Of a stretch of 64,000 nucleotides of DNA, positions 49,624 to 58,584 are shown piece after piece (the first letter of the stretch is position 1; each line of letters opens with the position of its first letter). The notes under the pieces are model-generated. The model saw only the letters and a list, made by a program, of their open reading frames with translations. It did no database searches and was not told the DNA's origin. The stretch covers positions 1-64,000 of the forward strand of contig NZ_QLVE01000030.1 in NCBI RefSeq assembly GCF_003331145.1, written 5' to 3'. The position numbers were made by a program, and so were the translations under genes. Origin of the DNA: Exiguobacterium sp. TNDT2. GTDB lineage: Bacteria; Bacillota; Bacilli; Exiguobacteriales; Exiguobacteriaceae.

Positions 49624-50349
49624 ATGAAACACGTAGTCATCACGGCCGGTGCGAAAGGGATCGGCCGCATTGTGACGGAACGACTGTTAGAAGAAGGTTG
49701 GCATGTCAGCGTATTGCAGCGGAAGCCAATCGATTGGGAACATGAACGGTTACATATGGTCGAGGCCCCGTTGACGGACCGTGAGGCTGTCATAAGTGGC
49801 TATGAAGAGGCGGTGGCCAAATTCGGAGAGCCGGACGCGCTCATCTTGAACGCCGGGCCCTATATCTTCGAACGGAAGTGTCTCGTCGACTTGACGGACG
49901 AAGAGTGGGATGAGGTCATCACCGGCAACTTGTCGGCCTCGTTTTGGTTGATGCGCCGGGCCATCCCGAGCATGCGGACAAAACGGTTCGGCCGCATCAT
50001 CACATACGGCTTTCCGGAGAGCGGGACAGCACCGGGCTGGATTCACCGATCGGCGTTCGCGGCAGCGAAAACAGGACTTGTCAGTTTGACGAAGTCGGTC
50101 GCGCTCGAGGAGGCGGCATACGGCATCACGGCCAATATGATCAATCCAGGCAATATCGTCGGCGCTCAAAAAGAGATGCGCATTCAAGCGGCCGAACCGG
50201 ATGACCAGACACCGGTCGGCCGGCATGGAACGGGCGAAGATATCGCGCGAATGATTTTATTCCTGCTCGCTCGCGATTCCGATATGGTGACGGGTGCCGT
50301 CATCGATGTGACCGGCGGTGTCAACGTCGTCCACCAATATCGAAAATAA
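49624..50349 (+). CDS. Short-chain dehydrogenase/reductase with altered catalytic residues
   Basis: A 241-residue classical-SDR fold. The NAD(P) loop is TAGAKGIG (about residues 8-15), LNAGP (about 77-81) takes the place of NNAG, and the C-terminal NPGNIVG (about 175-181) fits. The catalytic YxxxK is FAAAK (TTC codon at 50056-50058) and the residue 13 before it is Glu, not Ser, with Ser one residue later. The usual Ser-Tyr-Lys triad is therefore broken, suggesting a binding or regulatory role or a different reaction. ATG 49624 is preferred (AGGAGGG 6 bases upstream). A YtkK-like relative in Bacillus is possible. Confidence 0.82.
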   Translation: MKHVVITAGAKGIGRIVTERLLEEGWHVSVLQRKPIDWEHERLHMVEAPLTDREAVISGYEEAVAKFGEPDALILNAGPYIFERKCLVDLTDEEWDEVITGNLSASFWLMRRAIPSMRTKRFGRIITYGFPESGTAPGWIHRSAFAAAKTGLVSLTKSVALEEAAYGITANMINPGNIVGAQKEMRIQAAEPDDQTPVGRHGTGEDIARMILFLLARDSDMVTGAVIDVTGGVNVVHQYRK

Positions 50350-50361
50350 GGAGGGGTCTGT

Positions 50362-51084
50362 GTGAAGATGGCCATATTGACCGATATCCACGGCAACGTC
50401 CAAGCACTCGACGCGGTGCTGGCCGAATTGGACCGGCAACAAATCGACCACATATGGAGTTTAGGGGACATGATCGCGATGGGACCGGACTCGAACGAAG
50501 TGATGGCACGACTGCTCGACCGGGGCGTGCACATGATCACGGGCAATCATGATGAGGCGGTCTTGTCGCTCCTGGCCGGGATGGGCCATCCTGACAGCTA
50601 TACGCATACACGTCCGCATCATGAGTGGGTGGCTCGAACGTTGAATCCTGCCTATGCAGAGTTGCTTTTCAAGCTGCCTCGCACGATCGAACGTGTTGTC
50701 GAGGAAATGCGCGTATCCGGCATCCATTATCATATCCCGACCGAGAAACGGGACGTGCCGATCACCGAGGAGCCGTTCCACGATATTCTAGAAGCGACAC
50801 TCCCGAACATGCAGGCGTTATATGCAACGTATGAGGCAGACGTCATCTGTTTCGGGCATCACCACCCGGAGCATCTGTTCCGAGATGACACGAAACACTA
50901 TTTCAATCCAGGAGCGCTCGGCGTCGCCCGTGATGACTTGGCCCGATACGGCATCCTCGAGTGGGGTGAGGCCGGCTTCTCGATTCACCCTCAAGCCGTG
51001 CCGTATGACAAACGTTCGTTCCTTGAGACGATGGAACGCCGTGACGTGTCACAACGGGACGTCATGTTCCGGCTCTTTTATTGA
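50362..51084 (+). CDS. Calcineurin-like metallophosphoesterase (YfcE/YvnB-type fold)
   Basis: A 240-residue protein of the metallophosphoesterase superfamily. The metal motifs are LTDIHGN (D-x-H, about residues 6-12), WSLGDMIAMGP (GD, about 32-42), ITGNHDE (GNH, about 59-65), FGHHHPEHLF (GHxH-type, about 165-174) and FNPGALGV (about 184-191). The in vivo substrate is unknown; relatives hydrolyse phosphodiesters or Ap4A. GTG 50362 is the likely start with GGAGGGG upstream; ATG 50368 is possible. It follows the SDR gene by 12 bases and is probably cotranscribed. Confidence 0.86.
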   Translation: MKMAILTDIHGNVQALDAVLAELDRQQIDHIWSLGDMIAMGPDSNEVMARLLDRGVHMITGNHDEAVLSLLAGMGHPDSYTHTRPHHEWVARTLNPAYAELLFKLPRTIERVVEEMRVSGIHYHIPTEKRDVPITEEPFHDILEATLPNMQALYATYEADVICFGHHHPEHLFRDDTKHYFNPGALGVARDDLARYGILEWGEAGFSIHPQAVPYDKRSFLETMERRDVSQRDVMFRLFY

Positions 51085-51089
51085 CCGTG

Positions 51090-51121
51090 AGAAAGACCAG
51101 CCGCGCGCGGCTGGTCTTTCT
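51090..51121. terminator. Convergent terminator
   Basis: AGAAAGACCAGCCGC / GCGGCTGGTCTTTCT, 15-bp perfect stem, 2-base loop, between the phosphoesterase and the M24 peptidase genes. Confidence 0.8.
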
Positions 51122-51128
51122 ATGCGAC

Positions 51129-52226
51129 TCAATCAATTTCTTGGAGTGATTTCGGATAACTCGTCAACAGAATCGGGCCGCTCTCGGTCATGACGACGTC
51201 GTCCTCGATGCGGACGCCGCCGACGCCAGGGAGATAAATCCCCGGTTCGACGGTGAACGTCATCCCGACTTGGGCCGTCATATCGTTATTGGCGGCCATC
51301 GACGGAAATTCGTGAACTTCGATGCCGATGCCGTGTCCGACACGGTGCGTGAAGTATTCCCCGTAGCCTGCCATCGTGATGACTTGGCGGGCCGCGATAT
51401 CAATCGATCCGAGCGTCGTGCCGACATTCGCCATCGCGATGGCGGCTTCTTCAGCCTTGAGGACGGTCTCGTATATCTCCCGTTGCTTCGTGTTCGCTTC
51501 GCCGTAGACGACGGTGCGCGTGATGTCCGAGGCGTATCCTTGCCAAATGACACCGAGGTCGAACAAGGCGAAATCGCCTTTCTTCAAGCGATTGTTTCCA
51601 GGGACGCCGTGCGGGTCGGCGCTGTTCTCTCCGAATAAGACGAGCGTATCGAACGACATCTCCCGGACGTCTTGTTTTTTCATCGCATATTCGATTTCCG
51701 CGATGACCTCTAGTTCGGTCACGCCTTCACGCAATGCTCGGATTCCTGTTTCAATCGCCATGTCGGCAAGTTCGGCGGCTCGCTTCATCAAGCGGACCTC
51801 GTCCGGTGACTTGATCATGCGAAGCGCCTGCAGCTCTTCCGTCAAGTCGATGATTGACAGCCCCGCGAACCCAGCGCGGAGTTGTTCGGCGCGGTTATAC
51901 GTCAAATGCTCGCCTTCTACCCCAATGCGTTCAGGAATGATTTGTTGGTCGAGGAACAGTTTGACGACTTTGTCCCATGGATTTTCGTGGTCCATGTAGG
52001 TGACGATGTCGCCAGTCCACTCGCTCGCCTCGACGATTCCCTTTTCGAGGGCCGGACAGACGATTGCGGTCGTCCCGTTCTTCAGCACAAGAATTGCGAT
52101 GAGCCGTTCGTGGGCTTCGGCGTACACTCCTGAAAAGTAAAAAACCGATGCTTTCGAAGTGACGAAAGCGGCGTCTAATCCTTTCGTGGCCAAAGATTGT
52201 GCAATATGGTTGGTTCGTTGATTCAA
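51129..52226 (-). CDS. M24 family Xaa-Pro peptidase (PepQ/YqhT-like)
   Basis: A 365-residue pita-bread metallopeptidase. An N-terminal creatinase-like domain (about residues 1-130) is followed by the catalytic domain. The five metal ligands can be placed: Asp in LFDLGVIWQG and Asp in ASDITRT (about 219-236), His in HRVGHGIGIEVHE (about 292-304), Glu in TVEPGIYLPG (about 324-333) and Glu in VRIEDDVV (about 337-344). It cleaves Xaa-Pro bonds. The start codon is TTG 52226 with GAAGGG 7 bases upstream; no ATG fits. Which of the Bacillus paralogues it corresponds to is unclear. Confidence 0.88.
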   Translation of the reverse strand: MNQRTNHIAQSLATKGLDAAFVTSKASVFYFSGVYAEAHERLIAILVLKNGTTAIVCPALEKGIVEASEWTGDIVTYMDHENPWDKVVKLFLDQQIIPERIGVEGEHLTYNRAEQLRAGFAGLSIIDLTEELQALRMIKSPDEVRLMKRAAELADMAIETGIRALREGVTELEVIAEIEYAMKKQDVREMSFDTLVLFGENSADPHGVPGNNRLKKGDFALFDLGVIWQGYASDITRTVVYGEANTKQREIYETVLKAEEAAIAMANVGTTLGSIDIAARQVITMAGYGEYFTHRVGHGIGIEVHEFPSMAANNDMTAQVGMTFTVEPGIYLPGVGGVRIEDDVVMTESGPILLTSYPKSLQEID

Positions 52227-52318
52227 CTCGTTTCCCTTCCTTCTCGTTCATTGGCGTTCTGTTCCATTATAACGTTTTCTAAAACGGAAAGGAAATGTTG
52301 CATTTTCAGTAGTACAGT

Positions 52319-52347
52319 TTGAAGAAGAAAGACTGATACAGTATACT
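52319..52347 (+). promoter_or_regulatory. SigA-type promoter of ytoI
   Basis: -35 TTGAAG (52319-52324), 17-base spacer, -10 TATACT (52342-52347), 41 bases before the start codon. Confidence 0.7.
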
Positions 52348-52387
52348 GAGGATGACAGAAAATGTATTGACGAAAGGGACTCGTGAC

Positions 52388-53698
52388 ATGACAACAAAAC
52401 ATGAACAGATCATTGCACATATTGAGTCGCTCGACGTCGGGTCCAAAATTTCGGTCCGCCAAATCGCAAAAGAATTAGGTGTATCTGAAGGAACGGCATA
52501 TCGAGCTATTAAAGAAGCGGAGAATTTGGGTTTTGTGTCGACAATTGAGCGGGTCGGCACCATTCGCATCAAGCGCAAGCAAAAAGAGAATATTGAAAAA
52601 CTGACGTTCGCTGAAGTCGTCAATATCGTGGACGGACAAGTGCTCGGTGGGCGAGACGGTCTTCATAAAACACTCTCGAAGTTTGTCATCGGGGCGATGA
52701 AGCTCGAAGCGATGATGCGTTACATCGATGTCGACTCGCTCGTCATTATCGGGAACCGGGAAAAGGCGCACGAACTCGTGCTCCAGTCCGGCGGCGCCGT
52801 CTTGATCACGGGAGGATTTGACACGACCGATGAAGTGAAACGGATGGCGGATAAATATCATATGCCGGTCATCTCCACGTCGTACGATAGTTTTACCGTC
52901 GCGACGATGATCAACCGTGCCATCTATGACCGTCTAATCAAAAAAGAAATCCTGCTCGTATCGGACATCGTCATCCCGCTCCATGACACGTTTTATTTGA
53001 AAGTGGATGATACGGTCAAGCGGTGGCACGAACTGAATGAACGGACGAAACATAACCGTTATCCCGTCATCGATGAGCAGATGAAAGTCGTCGGGGTCAT
53101 CACCGCGAAAGACTTGATCGACCGTCCGCACGATACCGAAATTGAGAAGGTGATGACGAAAAGTCCAATTACCGTCGGCGTTCAGACGAGCGTCACCAAT
53201 GCCGCCCACCAAATGGTATGGGAAGGCATCGAGATGTTGCCGGTCGTTGACAATTACGGTCGCCTGCTCGGGATCATCAGCCGTCAAGACGTGTTGAAGG
53301 CGCTCCAGCTCGCCAACCGCCAACCGCAAGTTGGTGAAACGTTCGACAATATGATTACGAATCAATTGAAAGAAGACCCGAACTCGAACGGGACGGCGTT
53401 CACCGTCGAGGTCGCGCCGCAAATGACGAGCCATATGGGGACGGCGTCGTCAGGTGTTCTGACGACACTGCTCGTCGAAGGGGCCACCCGGAGTCTGCGG
53501 CACATGAAAAAAGGCGACCTCGTCGTCGAGAATATCACGGTCTATTTCATGAAACCGATTCAAATCGAGAGTCAAATCCGTGTCTCGGCCAACGTGTTCG
53601 ACCTCGGCCGGAAGTTCGGGAAAGTTGACGTCGAGATGACGCAAGGCACGCAACTCGTTGCCAAAGCGCTCGTCACGGCGCAATTGATCGACCGTTAA
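52388..53698 (+). CDS. ytoI: YtoI-like protein: HTH, DRTGG, tandem CBS, hotdog domains
   Basis: A 436-residue multidomain protein. An N-terminal winged HTH (about residues 1-60, ISVRQIAKELGVSEGTAYRAI) precedes a DRTGG-type domain (about 75-180) and two CBS motifs (about 190-310, RYPVIDEQMKVVGVITAKDL and MLPVVDNYGRLLGIISRQDVL). A hotdog thioesterase-like domain lies at the C-terminus (about 330-436, GVLTTLLVEGATRSLR). CBS pairs suggest nucleotide sensing, and the HTH suggests DNA binding, but the function of YtoI is unknown. ATG 52388 is chosen. It keeps the Bacillus order ytoI-ytpI-nrnA-dnaE. Confidence 0.88.
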   Translation: MTTKHEQIIAHIESLDVGSKISVRQIAKELGVSEGTAYRAIKEAENLGFVSTIERVGTIRIKRKQKENIEKLTFAEVVNIVDGQVLGGRDGLHKTLSKFVIGAMKLEAMMRYIDVDSLVIIGNREKAHELVLQSGGAVLITGGFDTTDEVKRMADKYHMPVISTSYDSFTVATMINRAIYDRLIKKEILLVSDIVIPLHDTFYLKVDDTVKRWHELNERTKHNRYPVIDEQMKVVGVITAKDLIDRPHDTEIEKVMTKSPITVGVQTSVTNAAHQMVWEGIEMLPVVDNYGRLLGIISRQDVLKALQLANRQPQVGETFDNMITNQLKEDPNSNGTAFTVEVAPQMTSHMGTASSGVLTTLLVEGATRSLRHMKKGDLVVENITVYFMKPIQIESQIRVSANVFDLGRKFGKVDVEMTQGTQLVAKALVTAQLIDR

Positions 53699-53703
53699 CA
53701 AAA

Positions 53704-53733
53704 AAACGAGCTGATGACGTCATCAGCTCGTTT
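53704..53733. terminator. Bidirectional terminator (30-base perfect palindrome)
   Basis: AAACGAGCTGATGACG and its complement form a continuous 30-base palindrome, with an A-run on the left and TTTCTG on the right, between convergent ytoI and ytpI. Confidence 0.85.
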
Positions 53734-53743
53734 CTGTCTGTTC

Positions 53744-54058
53744 TTATGCTTGTTTGATCGGCTCTTCGTTCGCGAGCGGATAGATTTTACGGTAGCGAAT
53801 GAATCCGACGACGGCATTGCCGACCCCTAAGACGAGCATGACGATACTGACGATCCAACCGATTGTCGAGTCGAGCCCGAGGCCGCCAATCATTTGGTTG
53901 ACGGCGAAAAGTGCGAGGAACAAACTCAACCAGATAAGCGCTTGCGTGTTAAAGAGCGCTTTCCGGTATGGTGTCTTCGTCAAATAGGCGCGTCGTTTTG
54001 ACACGAAATAGGCGCCTAACGAAAACAAAATGAGTCCGATCATAATTAATTGACCCAA
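53744..54058 (-). CDS. ytpI: YtpI-family membrane protein
   Basis: A 104-residue protein with three hydrophobic segments (about residues 3-20, 37-58 and 66-88) and a basic loop FVSKRRAYLTKTPYRKAL between the first two, typical of YtpI. The function is unknown. It is divergent from nrnA and convergent with ytoI, in a different orientation from a single operon but in the conserved order. Confidence 0.82.
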   Translation of the reverse strand: MGQLIMIGLILFSLGAYFVSKRRAYLTKTPYRKALFNTQALIWLSLFLALFAVNQMIGGLGLDSTIGWIVSIVMLVLGVGNAVVGFIRYRKIYPLANEEPIKQA

Positions 54059-54135
54059 GTGAAGAAACCCCTTTCAGACGTGTAATCTGTTATCATCATA
54101 CCATAGAATAGTGTTCAAGAAAGCGAGGAATGGCG

Positions 54136-55101
54136 ATGGCACACTGGCCAGAGGCAGCAACGATATTAAAATTGATAGAAGCGGCGGACACGATCATGAT
54201 CCACCGACACGTCCGTCCCGACCCTGACGCGCTCGGCAGTCAGCTCGGATTGAAGCGGATGTTAAAGGTCGCATATCCCGAGAAACGGATTTACGTCGTC
54301 GGCGGCATCGTCCGCGACTTAGAATTTTTAGGCAAGATGGAGCATGTTGAACCCGACATGTACAAAGACGCGCTCGTCATCGTGCTCGACACGGCCAACC
54401 ATGAGCGGATTGATGGACCGCACGCCCTGACAGGCAAGATGGTCGTCAAAATCGATCACCACCCTGATGAGGACGCGTACGCGGCGCATCAAATCGTCGA
54501 TACGACGGTCAGTTCGACGTCGGAGATGATTGCTGAACTAGCGGGAATATGGGGGCTTGTCCTTGACGAGGCGTCCGCATTCTTGTTGTTCGCCGGAATC
54601 GTCGGCGACACGGGACGGTTCCAATTCCGCAACGCGACACCGCGCACGTTTGAAGTCGCCGCCGAGTTGATTAACTATGGCATCGATACGAACCGGTTGT
54701 ATCGCCAAATGTACAAGACAAACTTGGCGACGTTGCAACTCCAAGGTTACGTGCTTCAAAACGTCAACGTGACGAAGGCCGGAGTCGGCTACGTCAAAAT
54801 TGACGCGGACGTCCTGCGTACGTTTCACGCGACACCGGAAGCGGCGTCTTTGCTCGTCAACAGTTTCTCAGGCCTCGAAGGACTGAAGTGCTGGGTCATG
54901 TTCGTCGAGAACAAAGATGAGATTCGGGTACGGATTCGTTCAAAAGGACCCGTCATCAACGATGTGGCGAAGCGCTATCGCGGCGGCGGTCATCCGATGG
55001 CGGCCGGTGCCACCATCGATACATGGGAAGAGATGGACGAGGTGATTGCGGCCCTCGATGAAGTCGCGGCCCCCTTCACGTTCGAAACAGAAGAGAGCTG
55101 A
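54136..55101 (+). CDS. nrnA: Bifunctional oligoribonuclease / pAp phosphatase NrnA
   Basis: A 321-residue DHH/DHHA1 phosphoesterase. RHVRPDPDALGSQLG (about residues 22-36), VLDTANHERI (about 82-91) and VKIDHHPD (DHH motif, about 104-111) bind the two manganese ions. The C-terminal DHHA1 domain has RYRGGGHPMAAGAT (about 277-290). NrnA degrades short oligoribonucleotides and dephosphorylates 3'-phosphoadenosine 5'-phosphate. ATG 54136 is preferred, since GAGG lies 7 bases upstream; ATG 54130 is too close. Its stop codon lies within a terminator-like stem. Confidence 0.93.
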   Translation: MAHWPEAATILKLIEAADTIMIHRHVRPDPDALGSQLGLKRMLKVAYPEKRIYVVGGIVRDLEFLGKMEHVEPDMYKDALVIVLDTANHERIDGPHALTGKMVVKIDHHPDEDAYAAHQIVDTTVSSTSEMIAELAGIWGLVLDEASAFLLFAGIVGDTGRFQFRNATPRTFEVAAELINYGIDTNRLYRQMYKTNLATLQLQGYVLQNVNVTKAGVGYVKIDADVLRTFHATPEAASLLVNSFSGLEGLKCWVMFVENKDEIRVRIRSKGPVINDVAKRYRGGGHPMAAGATIDTWEEMDEVIAALDEVAAPFTFETEES

Positions 55102-55121
55102 CCCGTTGGTCAGCTCTCTTC
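55090..55121. terminator. Convergent hairpin after nrnA
   Basis: GAAGAGAGCTGACC / GGTCAGCTCTCTTC, 14-bp perfect stem with a 4-base loop, overlapping the nrnA stop codon and the end of the small minus-strand gene. No T-run. Confidence 0.65.
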
Positions 55122-55311
55122 AGCGTTTATCCTCTTCTTGTGGAATGAACCACGTACCGCGGTCGGTCACATCCTCGACGACGTCGAGTTGATACTCAGT
55201 GATATAGCGGCGGAGTCGTTCGATAATCTCCGGACTGTCGGCGAAGACGGTCTGGCCATTCTGTAAATTTTCTAGCTTGTCACGTGCGATTTTACCCCGA
55301 TTAATAATCAT
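55120..55311 (-). CDS. Uncharacterised 63-residue protein
   Basis: A small soluble protein with charged residues throughout; an N-terminal helix (residues 4-18), a possible second helix (SPEIIERLRRYITEYQL) and strands (DVVEDVTDRGTWFIP) suggest a compact alpha/beta domain. AAAGGGGG lies about 11 bases before the ATG, and the neighbouring genes leave it a clean slot. I do not recognise the family. It occupies the place where sporulating Bacillus species have ytrH-ytrI, to which it is not similar as far as I can tell. Confidence 0.65.
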   Translation of the reverse strand: MIINRGKIARDKLENLQNGQTVFADSPEIIERLRRYITEYQLDVVEDVTDRGTWFIPQEEDKR

Positions 55312-55413
55312 ACGGTTTATACCCCCTTTTAGGAGAAGTTTTGTCTATAATTATTGTATCAGACAAGTGCCGAAATGAGTTTGACAATTGTGAAAAAAGA
55401 AAGGGGGGGTCAT

Positions 55414-58400
55414 GTGATCCACTTGAATGTACGATCAGCTTTTAGCTTGATGCAGAGCACAATCCGACTTGAACAATACGTCGCGCTGATGGCCGAACGG
55501 GGGAGCCGGGCCGTCGCGCTTGCCGATGATGCGTTATACGGCTTGCCGCAGTTCGTCCGATTATGTGAACGGTATGCGGTCAAACCCGTCATCGGGCTGC
55601 GGACAACACTGCGGATGGACGGTTTTGACGTGTCGGTCCTCGTCTACGCGTTGACCGAGGAACAGTTGCCGGAGCTCTATCGCCTCGTCCAGGCCAATGG
55701 ATTGACCGAGACGACCGAACTGGCGGTCCTCGTCTTACCGGAGAACTGGAAGACGAACGATCCTGTTCACAGGCGCCGCTTATATAACCATCTGCTCGGT
55801 TACGTGAACGAAGAGAAACTATGGCTCGGATTGCCGGCGCCGCAGACGACGGAACAGACATTGTTGCTCAGACAACTCCGCGAGATGCGGGACGAACTCG
55901 GGACAAAGCTCGTCCCGGCCCCGGAAACGTGTTACATGCGACCAGAAGATTTCGAGGCGTATCGTGCGATCGTCGCCATCGGAGAAGGGGAGCTCATCTC
56001 CCAAGAAGACGTGCATCAAAAAGGGAGGTACGTCCGCCTGCCGAGCGAGATGAACGATTGGTTCGAGCCCGTCGAACTCGAGGCACTCGACCGATTCGAG
56101 TCTCTCGTATCCGTTACCCGGTTGCCGCAAGCGACGACGTCCATCCCGGAGTTCGAAGGGGCCGTCGACCGGTTGAAGCGCCTCGTCGCCGTTCGATTGA
56201 AGGCGCTCGATTTGTTTCAGGAAGAGTATATCGAGCGGGCCCGCTATGAACTTGACGTCATCGCGCGGACTGGCTTCGCCTCGTACTTCCTCATTGTCGA
56301 GGATATCGTCCGCTATGCGAAAGAACAGGGAATCGAGGTCGGGCCAGGCCGTGGTTCGGCTGCCGGGTCGCTCGTCAGTTTCGCGCTTCACATCACCGAG
56401 GTCGACCCGGTCCGGTTCGGTCTCTTGTTTGAACGCTTTTTGAACCCCGAACGAATCACGATGCCAGATATCGACTTGGACTTCGAGGATGAACGGCGCG
56501 ACGAGGTCGTCCGTTACGTGTTAGAGAAGTATGGCGAAAACCACGCGGCCCAAATCGGTACGCTCGCCACGTTCGGCGCGAAAGCGGCACTGCGGGATGT
56601 CGCGCGGGCGCTCGGCCTGACGCTTGAAGAAGGACAAGCGGCAAGTAAGCAAGTGAAAGATGACGGGCTGGCCGGGATTTTGGCCAACCCATCGAAAGTG
56701 AAATGGTTTGCCGGCAGTCAAAAGCGCTCACAGCTCTTGAAGATCGCCTCCGAGTTGGAAGGGTTGCCGCGTCAAGCCTCGGTCCATGCGGCCGGACTCG
56801 TGCTCAGCCGGGAAGCACTCGATGCGATTACGCCGTTGCAGCCGACGACAGGGGAGCAAGTGACCCAATATAATATGAAGGATCTCGAAGCGCTCGGTCT
56901 GTTGAAAATCGATTTGCTCGGTCTGCGCAACTTGACGAGGCTCCGGCAGATGGAGGCGTTGATTCGAGAGACGGATGAACTGTTCTCCATGAAGACGATC
57001 CCATTAAATGACGCCAAGACGTTACGCGTGCTCGCCCGGGGTGACACGGATGGGATCTTCCAATTTGAGTCGGAAGGGATGAAGCAAGCGCTTCGGCAAG
57101 TGAAGCCGACCGAGTTCGAAGATATCGTCGTGACGATGTCGCTTTACCGGCCGGGACCGATGCAGTTCATCGACACGTACGCGAAGCGCAAGCACGGGAT
57201 GCCGTATCAACCGGTCCATCCGGTCGTCGGCGACATCATGCGCACGACGAACGGCGTGCTCGTCTATCAAGAACAAGTAATGCGCTTGTTGCGTGAGCTT
57301 GCGGGCTACTCGTATGCCGAGGCCGATTTGATTCGCCGCGCCATCGCCAAAAAAGACGTGGCCGCCATCGAGGTCGAGAAGGCTCGATTTTTAGAACGTT
57401 CCTCGGCCCGGTTCGATCAAGATTCGATGCGGCAAGTGTTTTCATGGATCGAGAAGTTTGCGGGCTACGGGTTTAACCGTTCGCACGCCGTCGCCTACAG
57501 TTTGATCAGCTACCGTCTGGCGTATGTGAAGGCACACTTTGAACGGATTTTCTATCTCGTGACGTACGATAAGACGAACCAGCTCGTCCGTATGTTGCGG
57601 AAAGGGAAAATCCCGGTCTATCCGCCTGACGTCATGCACGGTCAAGCCGGTGCCTTCTTGGAAGGGCCGGGTGTACGGCTAGGATTGAAAGCGGTCCAAG
57701 GATTGACGAAACGGGACGTCGAGCGGTTGATTGAACATCATACCGAGTTCACCGACGTGAAGCATCTGCTCGAACTCATGGGCTGGGGAACGAAAGACCA
57801 TATGAAACTGCGGCGTCTGCTCGGGGCCGGGGCGTTAGACCGGATGTATCACGGTGATCGGCGGCGTGCCTTCGAGGCGGTCGAACGGCTTCGTGAAGAG
57901 ACGGACACGCATTTGCTCCCGGACGAGCTATCCGCGCTCGGATTGAAACGGTCCGCGCCCACCGAGCCGAACTGGTCCGAGGAAGAACGGGAGGCGCTCG
58001 GGACGTGGATCGTGCATTCGCCGCTGACGACGGTCACGCCGCTCTCGATCGAGACGGTGACGATCGATGAAGTGCTGCATGGCGAACGTGGATTCATCGT
58101 CGTCTACGTGGACGCGATTCGAACGTTCAAGACGAAAAAGAACGAGGAGATGGGCGTCATCATGGTCGATGACGGTATCTCACAAGACGAGGTCGTCATC
58201 TTCCCGCGTGTGTTCGCGCAATTCTCGCGCTCGCTTTACGTCGGGAACGTCCTCTTGCTCGAAGTGCATCCAAACGAACGGGATGGTCGTCGTCAACTCG
58301 TCGTCGAGCGGGTTAGGCCACTTCATGGTCAAGCACTGTTCGTCCGTCTCCGTCTGGAGTCGTTCGCCGACCTTGAAGAGCTATTGCGAACAGCGCCAGG

Positions 58401-58584
58401 GGATGTCCCCGTCATTTGTCGGTTCTCCGATTCGAAGGAAGTGAAGCAACTTGCTTCAGCATATGCGGTCAATCCGACAGAATCATTGCTCTTGGCTTTG
58501 AAACAACGGTTCGGCGAAACGGATGTCGTGTTGAAACGGGTCGACTCGAAATTGCCCGGTACGAAAACTAGTACCAAGTCATAA
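55414..58584 (+). CDS. dnaE: DNA polymerase III alpha subunit DnaE
   Basis: A 1056-residue C-family polymerase, the DnaE that extends primers during lagging-strand synthesis in Firmicutes. The order is PHP domain (about 1-210, with key histidines missing), palm (GPGRGSAAGSLVS about 312-324; PDIDLDFEDERRDEV about 350-364, two catalytic Asp), fingers (YRPGPMQFIDTYAKRKHG about 571-588), a helix-hairpin-helix region and an OB fold (about 890-990). The start is GTG 55414 with AAAGGGGGGG upstream; reading from 55354 would add 20 residues without a site. There is no exonuclease domain, and the length is slightly shorter than Bacillus DnaE. Confidence 0.93.
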   Translation: MIHLNVRSAFSLMQSTIRLEQYVALMAERGSRAVALADDALYGLPQFVRLCERYAVKPVIGLRTTLRMDGFDVSVLVYALTEEQLPELYRLVQANGLTETTELAVLVLPENWKTNDPVHRRRLYNHLLGYVNEEKLWLGLPAPQTTEQTLLLRQLREMRDELGTKLVPAPETCYMRPEDFEAYRAIVAIGEGELISQEDVHQKGRYVRLPSEMNDWFEPVELEALDRFESLVSVTRLPQATTSIPEFEGAVDRLKRLVAVRLKALDLFQEEYIERARYELDVIARTGFASYFLIVEDIVRYAKEQGIEVGPGRGSAAGSLVSFALHITEVDPVRFGLLFERFLNPERITMPDIDLDFEDERRDEVVRYVLEKYGENHAAQIGTLATFGAKAALRDVARALGLTLEEGQAASKQVKDDGLAGILANPSKVKWFAGSQKRSQLLKIASELEGLPRQASVHAAGLVLSREALDAITPLQPTTGEQVTQYNMKDLEALGLLKIDLLGLRNLTRLRQMEALIRETDELFSMKTIPLNDAKTLRVLARGDTDGIFQFESEGMKQALRQVKPTEFEDIVVTMSLYRPGPMQFIDTYAKRKHGMPYQPVHPVVGDIMRTTNGVLVYQEQVMRLLRELAGYSYAEADLIRRAIAKKDVAAIEVEKARFLERSSARFDQDSMRQVFSWIEKFAGYGFNRSHAVAYSLISYRLAYVKAHFERIFYLVTYDKTNQLVRMLRKGKIPVYPPDVMHGQAGAFLEGPGVRLGLKAVQGLTKRDVERLIEHHTEFTDVKHLLELMGWGTKDHMKLRRLLGAGALDRMYHGDRRRAFEAVERLREETDTHLLPDELSALGLKRSAPTEPNWSEEEREALGTWIVHSPLTTVTPLSIETVTIDEVLHGERGFIVVYVDAIRTFKTKKNEEMGVIMVDDGISQDEVVIFPRVFAQFSRSLYVGNVLLLEVHPNERDGRRQLVVERVRPLHGQALFVRLRLESFADLEELLRTAPGDVPVICRFSDSKEVKQLASAYAVNPTESLLLALKQRFGETDVVLKRVDSKLPGTKTSTKS

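Noticed and set aside
56246-57445. Many long antisense frames within dnaE and other genes
   Set aside because: They are typical shadows of GC-rich codon positions and show no start sites or domain motifs.
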